Source: QQUD01 sp039029915
Lineage (GTDB): Bacteria > Chloroflexota > Anaerolineae > Promineifilales > Promineifilaceae
Length of the DNA: 17,267 nucleotides
Reading direction: 5' to 3'
Assembly (NCBI GenBank): GCA_039029915.1
Contig: JBCCFD010000124.1
Location: forward strand, 1 to 17,267
The notes under the pieces were generated by a model. That model searched no databases. It saw only the letters and a list, made by a program, of their open reading frames with translations, and was not told the origin of the DNA. Shown one piece after another: positions 7,701 through 14,245 of the stretch. How positions within the stretch are numbered: position 1 is the first letter of the stretch; every line of letters starts with the position of its first letter. The translations under genes were made by a program, and so were the position numbers.

Positions 7701-9429
7701 AGAGGTACAGCTTCAAAACAGTCACGGCCGTATTTTTTGGGCTGAATGTTCTTGGCAACTCGTTAATTATTATGGGCAAGAATGTATCCTGGCCGGCATC
7801 TACGATATCGACGAACGAAAAAGAGCTGAACAAGCAATGCAGGAAGCCAAAGAAGCCGCCGAAGAAGCGGCTCAGGCCAAAGCAGACTTCCTAGCAAATA
7901 TGAGTCATGAAATAAGAACCCCTATGAATGGGGTGATTGGGATGACTAGTCTTTTACAAGATACAAAGCTAGATACTGAGCAAAAAGGATTTGTAGAGAC
8001 AATTCGAAACAGCGGCGAATCTTTATTAACGATCATCAACGATATTTTAGATTTTTCAAAAATTGAATCTGGCAAATTGGAATTTGAAAAAGAGCCGTTC
8101 AACCTAAGACAAAGTTTGGAAGATGCGCTTGAATTAATGGCCCCCAGAGCAGATAAAAAGCAACTTGAGCTCTTGTTGAATTATAATCCTTCAATGCCTA
8201 GCTGGATCGAAGGGGATGTGACTCGCGTTCGACAAATCATCATCAATCTGCTTTCGAATGCGGTGAAATTTACCTTGGCAGGTGAAATTAAAGTGAGTGT
8301 CTCAGCGGAATTGGCTCAGAATGAGCAAATCCTCATCCGCTTTGACATCTCTGACACGGGGATAGGCATTCCCGAAGACCGCATGCACAAGCTCTTCCAA
8401 TCATTCAGCCAAGTTGATTCTTCCACAACCCGAAAGTTTGGGGGCACCGGCTTAGGTTTGACTATAAGCAAGCGTTTAAGTGAAATGATGGGTGGATCGA
8501 TGTGGGTGGAAAGCAAGCTCAATGTTGGCTCCACCTTCTCATTTACGATGTTAGCTTCTGTAGCAAAGCAAGAGAAATCTAACCAACAAAACATCGACAT
8601 CTCATCTCTCAATGGAAAACGAATGCTTATTATTGATAATAATCGGAGTAATTTGGAGATTATTTCAAATCAATGCCAACGATGGGGATTAGAGGCGGAT
8701 TCTGCCCTTGGTGGGTATGAGGGCATAACGGCCGTTATTAAAAACCAGCCTTACGATCTCATTATGATCGATTATCTGATGCCTGAAATAAACGGGACCG
8801 AACTGATCGCAAAACTTCAAGAGGAAAACATTCCCCTTCCCCCGATCATCATGCTAACCTCCCTCGAGAATCGTGACATTAAAAGCAGAGCTGATTCATT
8901 AGGCATCAACGCCTTCCTTTACAAACCAGTTAAAAATGAGCAACTATTCAATGCACTGCTTGATATTTTTTCAGAACAGCCCCAAGCGCTGGACCAGCCA
9001 ACGAACAGCAGTAGTTATGACGAAACAATGAGTCAACACTATCCACTCACAATTCTGCTAGCAGAAGATAATCTGATCAACCAAAAAGTAGCCTTACGCA
9101 CACTGGAGCGTCTAGGGTACCAAGTCGATGTTGCTTTTAACGGACAAGAGGCTGTTAATCGCGTTAAAGATAAAATGTACGACCTTATTTTGATGGATGT
9201 GCACATGCCGGAGATGGATGGCTTAAAAGCCACTCAAATCATAAAAACACAGCTTAATCTTGATGCTCCCCCTATCATTGCCGCTTTAACGGCTGGCGTC
9301 TTGCAAACCGATCGAGAGCTTTGTCTCAATGCAGGCATGGATATCTTTTTATCAAAACCATTCAAGATAGAAGATCTTGCCAATGTTTTAATTGATGTTA
9401 GCCAGCAAAAAGAACCGACTCCCTATTAA
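4765..9429 (+). CDS. Cytoplasmic hybrid sensor histidine kinase with 3 GAF, 4 PAS, HisKA, HATPase and 2 receiver domains
   Basis: 1554 residues with no signal peptide or membrane helix, so it probably senses intracellular or diffusible signals. GAF domains lie at about 1-160, 161-320 and 338-510. PAS domains lie at about 520-640 (ending ILDITDKKK), 648-758, 778-893 and 909-1015 (ending YDIDERKR). A short Ala/Glu coiled coil leads into HisKA, with NMSHEIRTPMNG placing the phospho-acceptor at H1048. The ATPase domain has N1165 (N box), DTGIGIP from D1197 and GGTGLGL at 1226-1232. REC1 (~1287-1400) has phospho-acceptor D1336 and YKP, but its acidic pocket reads D1291-N-N instead of two acids. 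REC2 (~1430-1548) has a standard AEDN pocket, D1478 and SKP. There is no HPt domain, so phosphotransfer to an output needs a protein encoded elsewhere. The ribosome binding site before ATG 4765 is weak. The gene looks more AT-rich than its neighbours, has only 2 octamers in 4.7 kb, and is flanked by directly repeated elements. Confidence 0.93.
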   Translation: MSQLQQALIELTTNIGKTANFASAKQQISDAIFTLFPSDSASFSLLKRDGHSIALYPIANKPNLLSKHPLNTTNSLLGQVIKQKKVITINNLKPQPDIIDINELADLGIASIIILPLFVRGEVIGTLNLASFKKNSYTAEIETALIHIAALLASAKESSESYRLKLVNNLALQLIDAEDLTQAFQMTCDTLVNVIPSARASMSWVNWEEATYYLVDVTGTELHIDGKELGIFPIEGSHLIDVICARETFNTGDIRQLDFDGFAELSEKGLRSIMNCPLIGDREVVGTLNISSFTTNAYDESDELLFEYIRSLLSRTIENLQLRTETDSALKEAKKSRNEMAIINKIINEISKTKRFNDSLNILVDYLYQTGGLAKVVIDILDKEANTLIVTSEKFDPTLETSTLGKKILLKDALIKQTVIHQGQRKYLQNAQSHPESKHIHEKFKKKGVFAIGILPLKVGDNIIGTVSIFIHKQGHQIPTDKLDFIENIINQAATTIGNQQLYEQMDQTLVALKMKQEELMFANTIVESSPIVLVRWEIKNKTLSINYISSNVRQFGYDAAEIMSGKVNYASLIVPEDFDHITNEISANLSAGLDEFTQEYRIITASGEIRWIEDRKQVELNEFGKITSIQATILDITDKKKINKSLRLTQFSVDQSPQIVFWLNPEGQFVYVNDAATSILGYSKEELLKMTAFQIDLGAKKESFAANWNHIREHFFSSVEVTFTTKAGREFPVEIHCGYMVYEGDEYQVAYAKDITHRKENAQKLRHNQRELEQVLEKFKRVLDTIEYGVLFLDADLNLILANRMAMDLWFLTEEFTNSKPSMYQVINHNKTANVYDVDEDEWDAYVQSRLLSIQTGNFSQTEFKRKDGKILLYSVANLEDGSRMLTYFDITEQRAIEQKIRESERQLQETIASLPIALSVALASNSTLVYANPSFISLFQLDPEHYAGEVVKDFYVDLKDKVALREKFIRQGFLKGEEVQLQNSHGRIFWAECSWQLVNYYGQECILAGIYDIDERKRAEQAMQEAKEAAEEAAQAKADFLANMSHEIRTPMNGVIGMTSLLQDTKLDTEQKGFVETIRNSGESLLTIINDILDFSKIESGKLEFEKEPFNLRQSLEDALELMAPRADKKQLELLLNYNPSMPSWIEGDVTRVRQIIINLLSNAVKFTLAGEIKVSVSAELAQNEQILIRFDISDTGIGIPEDRMHKLFQSFSQVDSSTTRKFGGTGLGLTISKRLSEMMGGSMWVESKLNVGSTFSFTMLASVAKQEKSNQQNIDISSLNGKRMLIIDNNRSNLEIISNQCQRWGLEADSALGGYEGITAVIKNQPYDLIMIDYLMPEINGTELIAKLQEENIPLPPIIMLTSLENRDIKSRADSLGINAFLYKPVKNEQLFNALLDIFSEQPQALDQPTNSSSYDETMSQHYPLTILLAEDNLINQKVALRTLERLGYQVDVAFNGQEAVNRVKDKMYDLILMDVHMPEMDGLKATQIIKTQLNLDAPPIIAALTAGVLQTDRELCLNAGMDIFLSKPFKIEDLANVLIDVSQQKEPTPY

Positions 9430-9537
9430 GAGTTCCGAGGTTTCTAAATTAAAAACCTTATTAGACAAAAGCTTCGGAACTTCGAGGAAACGAAGGTTGC
9501 AGCCGTCGTTTTATTCAAGGCAGGACCTTCGTTTCAA
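9427..9537 (+). repeat. Structured intergenic repeat, full copy B, filling the gap between convergent genes
   Basis: It starts at TAAGAGTTCCGAGG; the TAA is also the kinase stop codon. It ends one base before the lhgO stop codon on the other strand. Stems: AGTTCCGAGG with CTTCGGAACT, and GAAACGAAGGT (9487-9497) with ACCTTCGTTTC (9525-9535), a perfect 11 bp. Compared with copy A, a T-A pair in this stem is replaced by G-C, a compensatory change. From its position it could act as a bidirectional transcription terminator, though without a strong T-run. Confidence 0.82.
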
Positions 9538-10731
9538 TTAACCCAATTTTTCAACAATATGTTTTCCAAAATAAAGCGACGCCGTCGCTGCAGGTGAGGG
9601 GGCATTCACCACGTGTAAAACACGATTTGATGAAACAAAGTCAAAATCGTACACCATCTCACCTTTTGGCGTTAATGCTTGGGCACGAACACCGGCTGGA
9701 TGAGGTTCTAAATCTTCAGCTGTTATTTCAGGAATCAAACCTTGTAACGCTTTAACGAACGCCGCTTTACTAAACGAACGCCACATCTCTCCAAGACCGT
9801 ACCGCCAATATTTAAGGGCCAGCCGCTGGAATCCAGAATAGGTCAATGATTCCCATAGATCGCTACCGTTAAACACACCCCAAGTGTATCCTTCTCGCGC
9901 CAGAGCCAAAACGGCATTGGGACCACAATCAACGCCCCCCTCAACCATCTTGGTAAAATGCACGCCTAGAAAGGGAAAGCGCGGATCAGGCACCGGATAA
10001 ATTAAGCCTTTGCACAAATGCTCAGCGTGGGGCTTGAGCTGATAATATTCACCGCGAAAGGGCACAATTTGGGCTTTCACCTCATCTGGAGCACTCATTT
10101 TTGCCACCCGATCTGAATATAAACCGGCGCAGGCCACCACTTGTTGGCCATTAAACGCCCCCTTCTCTGTTAAAACAACAGCTTCATCTGCCCGTTCATC
10201 AATGGACAAGACGCGAGTCTGAGTACAAACCTCACCACCCATTTGTTCAATTTTTTCAGCCAACCGATTAGCAACAGCAGGGTAATCAGCAATGCCAGAT
10301 TGGGGCACATGAATTGCTTTTATACCGTTACAGTGTGGCTCAATTTCTTTAAGTCGCTCCTGGCCAATCATCTCGCACTCAACTCCATTAGCCGTGCCGT
10401 TTTGAAAGATTTTATCAAGAGCGGGAAACTCTTCTTCGCTTTTTGCCACAATAACTTTGCCGCACAGGTCGTAAGGGAGCTGTTCTTCATCAAGAAACTG
10501 CTGCATCATCGCTTTACCGGCCAGCGACATGGCCGCTTTGTGAGTGCCGGGGGTGTAGTAAATGCCGGAGTGCAAAACACCGGAGTTACGACCGGACTGA
10601 TGCTGACAAACGGCCGTTTCCTTCTCTAGCACGATGACCTGTTTGCTGGGGTTTTGCTTTAAAAATTGATACGCAGTCGCCAGCCCAATCAGCCCGCCAC
10701 CAATGACGATTAAATCACGTTTAGGAGTCAT
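9538..10731 (-). CDS. lhgO: L-2-hydroxyglutarate oxidase/dehydrogenase (FAD)
   Basis: 397 residues, the usual length for LhgO. The Rossmann motif is IGGGLIG at 10-16, with ribose-binding E36 in VLEKE. The family signature HQSGRNSGVLHSGIYY is at 44-59, followed by PGTHKA. The C-terminus has GVRAQAL and a final flavin-contact segment near APSPAATASL. Known role: FAD-dependent oxidation of L-2-hydroxyglutarate to 2-oxoglutarate, with electrons passed in E. coli to the membrane quinone pool. It acts in metabolite repair and in glutarate or lysine breakdown. The ATG at 10729-10731 has a purine-rich GAGAGA stretch as a modest ribosome binding site. It is convergent with the kinase, separated only by repeat copy B, and is the last gene on this strand before the ArsR-type regulator, about 270 bases away. 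A related 2-hydroxyacid oxidase of the same DAO family cannot be excluded. Confidence 0.92.
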   Translation of the reverse strand: MTPKRDLIVIGGGLIGLATAYQFLKQNPSKQVIVLEKETAVCQHQSGRNSGVLHSGIYYTPGTHKAAMSLAGKAMMQQFLDEEQLPYDLCGKVIVAKSEEEFPALDKIFQNGTANGVECEMIGQERLKEIEPHCNGIKAIHVPQSGIADYPAVANRLAEKIEQMGGEVCTQTRVLSIDERADEAVVLTEKGAFNGQQVVACAGLYSDRVAKMSAPDEVKAQIVPFRGEYYQLKPHAEHLCKGLIYPVPDPRFPFLGVHFTKMVEGGVDCGPNAVLALAREGYTWGVFNGSDLWESLTYSGFQRLALKYWRYGLGEMWRSFSKAAFVKALQGLIPEITAEDLEPHPAGVRAQALTPKGEMVYDFDFVSSNRVLHVVNAPSPAATASLYFGKHIVEKLG

Positions 10732-10765
10732 AAATTCTCTCTACTGTTGAATTGAGTTTTTTTTT

Positions 10766-10848
10766 AACACAAAGGCAGAAAGCGTGTAAGAAATAAAAAG
10801 AAAGATAAGATCTCTGTGTTTCTTTGGGGTCTTTGAGCTTTCGTGCGG
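10766..10848. repeat. Degenerate CACAAAGG/CTTTGTG-type intergenic repeat
   Basis: AACACAAAGGCAGAAAG on the left and TGTGTTTCTTTGGGGTCTTTG on the right form a loose, imperfect inverted repeat. It is reminiscent of the ACAAAG/CTTTGT-rich palindromic elements common between genes in many environmental bacteria. The rest of the 10732-10997 spacer is AT-rich with no clear terminator or gene. Confidence 0.3.
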
Positions 10849-10997
10849 AAACTCATTGTAAATCACTCAATCAACTCTATTTAAAATTTTCAAAATATTA
10901 TAATGGGAATCTTGTGAATGAAATGAACGAATTTGAGCAAAAAAATTTGGCAGATCTGTTCCGTTTACTGGGGATTTTGTATATAAACACCTTTCAT

Positions 10998-11906
10998 TTA
11001 TGATGCAGACCCCCAAATTTGGTGTTCTGGGCCTAATGGATCTCGTTGATAGAAGCCATCATCCTGCAAATAAAGCACCTGCTTATCAACCAGCGCCTGA
11101 CGGAAAAAGTCTGGATCACCTTCACTATATTGCGTCGTAATTTGGTCGATCTCTTTGGGAGAGTAAAGCCGTTCCATCTGAATGCGCAAGGCAATCGAAA
11201 GCAGGTTTCGGCGCAAGAGTTCGGGGTCGCGACTGACGGTTAAACGGCCGTTTCTAATCCTTGGAGCACGGATCGATTCAACCAGTTCAGCCTGAGGCAT
11301 ATGCATGGGATTAAAATTAAGCTGACTAGCCATCACGGAGTCAGTGCGCCAATACCATTCACGATTGTCTAACCGACTGAGCTTGCCTTCTTTAAGCAAA
11401 ATACGGTGCCAAGTCGTTTGAAATTTTGGCGAACAGTAGGCAGCCAGTACATCCTTCACCTGCTCTTTGGCATATTTTCGATCGCGGTCAAATTTGTTGG
11501 TTAACCAACCGATCAAAATCGGTCGATGTTGAATCTGGCTTGGTACGCCCTGAAGAGAACTGTCTTTGATCCATTTATGTAATATTTGCTGCTCATATGC
11601 TTCAAAATTGATGGCTTGGCTGTTGAGGACGCGAGTTGAAAGACCAACGGCCGTTAATTGACTGGTGTACCAGTTAAAACAGTCAAAATCAATGGCGTAA
11701 ATATTATAGTATTGCTCAGCTCGAACTTGAATCAAGCCCAGCTTCTTCATGCGCGAAATATGCTGCGAAATAGTCGAGGGGTTGACATTCAGAAGCGCGG
11801 CAAGTTCATCCCCACTTCGGGGCTGTTCTGCCAGAAGACCTACAATGTTCAAGCGCGTTTTATCAGCGATTAACTTCAAAAACGGCAATATATCCTTTTC
11901 ACTCAT
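10998..11906 (-). CDS. ArsR-type winged-helix regulator with C-terminal DUF2087-like domain
   Basis: 302 residues from ATG 11904-11906; a TTG at 11918 or a GTG at 11915 would add four or three residues. I prefer the ATG although no start has a strong ribosome binding site (GGTG is the best available). Residues ~5-70 are an ArsR winged helix: DKTRLNIVGLLAEQPRSG, then recognition helix NPSTISQHISRMKKLGL. Residues ~125-188 resemble DUF2087: KYAKEQVKDVLAAY...RILLKEGKLSRLDNREWYWR. There is no CxC metal-binding motif in the helix region, so it is unlikely to be a classical arsenic or metal sensor. The ~115-residue C-terminal tail is unassigned. It is divergent from the SDR operon and is the obvious candidate regulator of it. 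A near-perfect palindrome overlaps its start region, suggesting autoregulation. Confidence 0.85.
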   Translation of the reverse strand: MSEKDILPFLKLIADKTRLNIVGLLAEQPRSGDELAALLNVNPSTISQHISRMKKLGLIQVRAEQYYNIYAIDFDCFNWYTSQLTAVGLSTRVLNSQAINFEAYEQQILHKWIKDSSLQGVPSQIQHRPILIGWLTNKFDRDRKYAKEQVKDVLAAYCSPKFQTTWHRILLKEGKLSRLDNREWYWRTDSVMASQLNFNPMHMPQAELVESIRAPRIRNGRLTVSRDPELLRRNLLSIALRIQMERLYSPKEIDQITTQYSEGDPDFFRQALVDKQVLYLQDDGFYQRDPLGPEHQIWGSAS

Positions 11907-11919
11907 CCCATGCACCAAT

Positions 11920-11943
11920 TTAATTAAGTGAGGACTAAATTAA
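11920..11943. promoter_or_regulatory. 24-bp imperfect palindrome, candidate ArsR-type operator
   Basis: TTAATT and AGT on the left mirror ACT and AATTAA on the right; 18 of 24 positions are symmetric about a 4-base centre (11930-11933). It lies 2 to 14 bases upstream of the possible start codons of the ArsR-type gene. The size and AT-rich dyad fit a dimeric winged-helix protein. Binding is inferred, not shown. Confidence 0.5.
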
Positions 11944-11969
11944 TATGGCGATCGCGCTTAAAAGTCAAC

Positions 11970-12016
11970 GGATTTTTCCTTAAAATTTCAAACTTTTTAA
12001 GGTAGGGATTTTTCCT
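11970..12016. promoter_or_regulatory. Direct repeat plus inverted repeat in the divergent control region
   Basis: GGATTTTTCCT occurs twice, at 11970-11980 and 12006-12016. Between and overlapping them is the perfect 8-bp inverted repeat CCTTAAAA (11978-11985) and TTTTAAGG (11995-12002), with a 9-base spacer. Position and symmetry suggest regulator binding sites. Confidence 0.35.
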
Positions 12017-12044
12017 CTGTAAAAGATAAAATTCAATTCCATTT

Positions 12045-12069
12045 TTTGGTAAGAGAACGATTTACCAAA
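12045..12069. promoter_or_regulatory. Inverted repeat upstream of the SDR operon
   Basis: TTTGGTAA (12045-12052) and TTACCAAA (12062-12069) form a perfect 8-bp inverted repeat with a 9-base spacer. The geometry is the same as the repeat at 11978-12002 but the sequence differs. It ends 45 bases before the start codon of the SDR gene, a suitable place for a repressor operator. Confidence 0.42.
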
Positions 12070-12114
12070 TCAATATGATTGTAAAACCGGCAAGAAGAAA
12101 AGATGGAGGAAGAA

Positions 12115-12912
12115 ATGAAGATTGAGGTTGAAGGATATCGCGTTGTTGTCACGGCAGGTGCAAGGGGCATTGGGAGAGCAATTGTTGAGGCCTTTGCTCA
12201 AAATGGGGCCAAGGTTCATTTGTGTGATATTGATGAACTCGCTCTGCAGGCGTGCTTAACGGCCGTTTCAGAAACGACCGATGCCACACCTACAGGCACC
12301 GTTTGCAATGTTGGCAATCCCCAACAGGTCGATATCTTTATGTCGGAAGCAATTGAGAACCTAGGCGGCATTGATGTTTTAGTTAATAACGCGGGCATTG
12401 CGGGTCCCGCAGGTCCAGTTGAAACTGTGACCCAAGATGGGTTACTAGACACACTCAACGTTAACCTTGGCAGTCAGTTCTACACCGCCAAACACGCCAT
12501 CCCGCTCATGAAAGCACAGCGAAGTGGTACTATTATCAACATCGCCTCAACGGCGGGCCAATATGGGTTTCCCTACCGCAGCCCCTACTGCACCTCAAAA
12601 TGGGCCATCATCGGCCTTACTAAAACAATGGCGATGGAATTAGGTGAATTTAATGTCCGCGCCAACGTCATCTGCCCAGGCTCCATCAACAACGAACGCA
12701 TGGCGCAGGTTATTCAACTTGAGCACGAGGTCACAGGCATCCCCAAAGCCCAAGTCCGTGAGGGCTTTCTAAAGCAAGTTTCCATGCAAACCTTTATTGA
12801 TCCAGAAGAAATAGCGCAGATGGCACTTTTCCTTAGTTCGCCACTGGGTAAGCACATCTCTGGACAGGCAGTCGCCATCGACGGCCATACAGAAACGATG
12901 CGCAATCAATAA
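12115..12912 (+). CDS. SDR-family NAD(P)-dependent dehydrogenase
   Basis: 265 residues from ATG 12115, chosen because GGAGG at 12105-12109 sits 5 bases before it; the in-frame ATG at 12103 would lie on that ribosome binding site's 5' side with nothing comparable upstream. Classical short-chain dehydrogenase: nucleotide-binding TAGARGIG (Ala where TGG is usual), acidic CDID at the end of beta-2, which favours NAD over NADP, NNAG, catalytic S145, Y158 and K162 (YCTSK), and CPGSIN after it. The C-terminus GQAVAIDGHTE is typical of FabG-like enzymes. The substrate cannot be read from sequence; an alcohol or hydroxy acid arising from the amine handled by the next two genes is a reasonable guess. 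First gene of a co-directional set; 87 bases separate it from the flavoenzyme. Confidence 0.92.
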   Translation: MKIEVEGYRVVVTAGARGIGRAIVEAFAQNGAKVHLCDIDELALQACLTAVSETTDATPTGTVCNVGNPQQVDIFMSEAIENLGGIDVLVNNAGIAGPAGPVETVTQDGLLDTLNVNLGSQFYTAKHAIPLMKAQRSGTIINIASTAGQYGFPYRSPYCTSKWAIIGLTKTMAMELGEFNVRANVICPGSINNERMAQVIQLEHEVTGIPKAQVREGFLKQVSMQTFIDPEEIAQMALFLSSPLGKHISGQAVAIDGHTETMRNQ

Positions 12913-12999
12913 AATTCGATTCGTCCAACTGAACGCCAAAAGATAAAATGTGAAACAATCCTCAAAATGTACACCTTTTGGGCAAAAGGAAGGAGTCCC

Positions 13000-14181
13000 A
13001 TGAAAACAGAGTTTGAATATATCGTTCTTGGTATTGGTGGTATTGGCAGTGCGGCCGCTTATTGGCTGTCTCGGCAGGCGGGCAAGGAGGTGCTTGGCCT
13101 AGAGCAGTTTGAATTTGGGCACGTCAGAGGTGGATCACACGATCATTCACGCATCATTCGCAAATCGTATCACACACCTTACTATGTTGAGATGGCGAAG
13201 CAAGCGTATGATGCCTGGGACGTTCTTGAAGCCGATTTAGGCAGTGAACTTATCCTAAAAATTGGTGGCCTCGACCTCTCTCCAGCCAACGCCAGCATCA
13301 ACATCGATCAATATAAAGATAGCTTAACAACTCACAACATTTCCTTTGAATGGCTCGACGCCAAAGAAGCGATGTATCGTTGGCCTCAATGGCGGCTAAC
13401 AGATGACGTGGGCGTACTTTATCAAGAAGAGAGCGGGATTGCCCCGGCTGAAAAGTGCGTTGCGGCGCATATTAAAATGGCCCAAGCTCATGGCGCAACG
13501 CTCAAAGCAAATAGCCCCGTCTCAAAAATAACGGCCGTTGGTGATGAGCTAGAAGTCGAATCCAACGGTGTTTCTTATCGCTGTCGACAGCTCATCGTAA
13601 CCGCAGGGGCGTGGACCAATCATCATTTGGCCCATTTTGGGCGTCAGCTCCCTCTAACCGTCACCAAGGAGCAGGTTACCTACTTCGACACACCGCACGC
13701 CAACGACTTCACGCCTGAAAAATTCCCCATTTGGATCTGGATGGATAACCCCAGCTTTTACGGTTTCCCAATGTACGGCGAGGCAGGTCCAAAAGTGGCT
13801 GAAGATGCCGGCGGCAAGCCAAACGACCCTGAAACGCGCACCTTTGACCCCGATCCAGACATCACCAATCGCGTGAATAACTTTGTTGAAAAATATATGC
13901 CTACCGTTGGCAGCAAGGAGATTTACACCAAAACCTGCCTCTATACACTAACGCCTGACCGTGAGTTCATCATCTCAAAAATGCCCGAGCAGCCCAACGT
14001 GCAGGTTGGCATTGGAGCAGGACACGCCTTTAAATTCTCATCTGTTTTTGGCAAATATCTGGCTGAACTCGCTATGCACGGCAAAACTGATTTTGATCTA
14101 TCATTGTTCGATATTAATCGTCCCATATTGCTCGAAGAAGACCCAGAGAATCGATTTGGCTACCTTAATCTAGAATGGTAA
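13000..14181 (+). CDS. Monomeric sarcosine oxidase/SolA-type FAD-dependent amine oxidase
   Basis: 393 residues from ATG 13000, chosen because GGAAGGAG lies just upstream; the earlier in-frame ATG at 12967 lacks one. N-terminal dinucleotide-binding GIGGIGSA and the family motif GGSHDHSRIIRKSY. C313 sits in KTCLYTLTPDREFII, the position where monomeric sarcosine oxidase and N-methyltryptophan oxidase attach FAD covalently, so a covalent flavin is expected. GPK places K265 where the oxygen-activating lysine lies in the family, and GHAFKFS near the end is also conserved. The residue four after K265 is D269, where I recall a histidine in the characterised oxidases; substrate preference may therefore differ. 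Known chemistry: oxidation of secondary or tertiary N-methyl amino acids, releasing formaldehyde and H2O2. Cytoplasmic. The partner MttB-family gene begins 64 bases downstream. Confidence 0.9.
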   Translation: MKTEFEYIVLGIGGIGSAAAYWLSRQAGKEVLGLEQFEFGHVRGGSHDHSRIIRKSYHTPYYVEMAKQAYDAWDVLEADLGSELILKIGGLDLSPANASINIDQYKDSLTTHNISFEWLDAKEAMYRWPQWRLTDDVGVLYQEESGIAPAEKCVAAHIKMAQAHGATLKANSPVSKITAVGDELEVESNGVSYRCRQLIVTAGAWTNHHLAHFGRQLPLTVTKEQVTYFDTPHANDFTPEKFPIWIWMDNPSFYGFPMYGEAGPKVAEDAGGKPNDPETRTFDPDPDITNRVNNFVEKYMPTVGSKEIYTKTCLYTLTPDREFIISKMPEQPNVQVGIGAGHAFKFSSVFGKYLAELAMHGKTDFDLSLFDINRPILLEEDPENRFGYLNLEW

Positions 14182-14245
14182 AGGGTCTATAGGTCACCTC
14201 AAATGGAGCGGCCAAGAGTAATGATTAGCAAAAAAGGGGAAACCC

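Noticed and set aside
10914..11003. Small plus-strand frame of 29 codons starting GTG with GGGA upstream, overlapping the end of the ArsR-type gene
   Set aside because: Too short, no recognisable motif, non-ATG start and AT-rich surroundings; chance is the simpler explanation, though a small protein cannot be excluded.
11948..11955. GCGATCGC, the cyanobacterial HIP1 word
   Set aside because: I noticed it only once in the window, so it gives no evidence for cyanobacterial origin.
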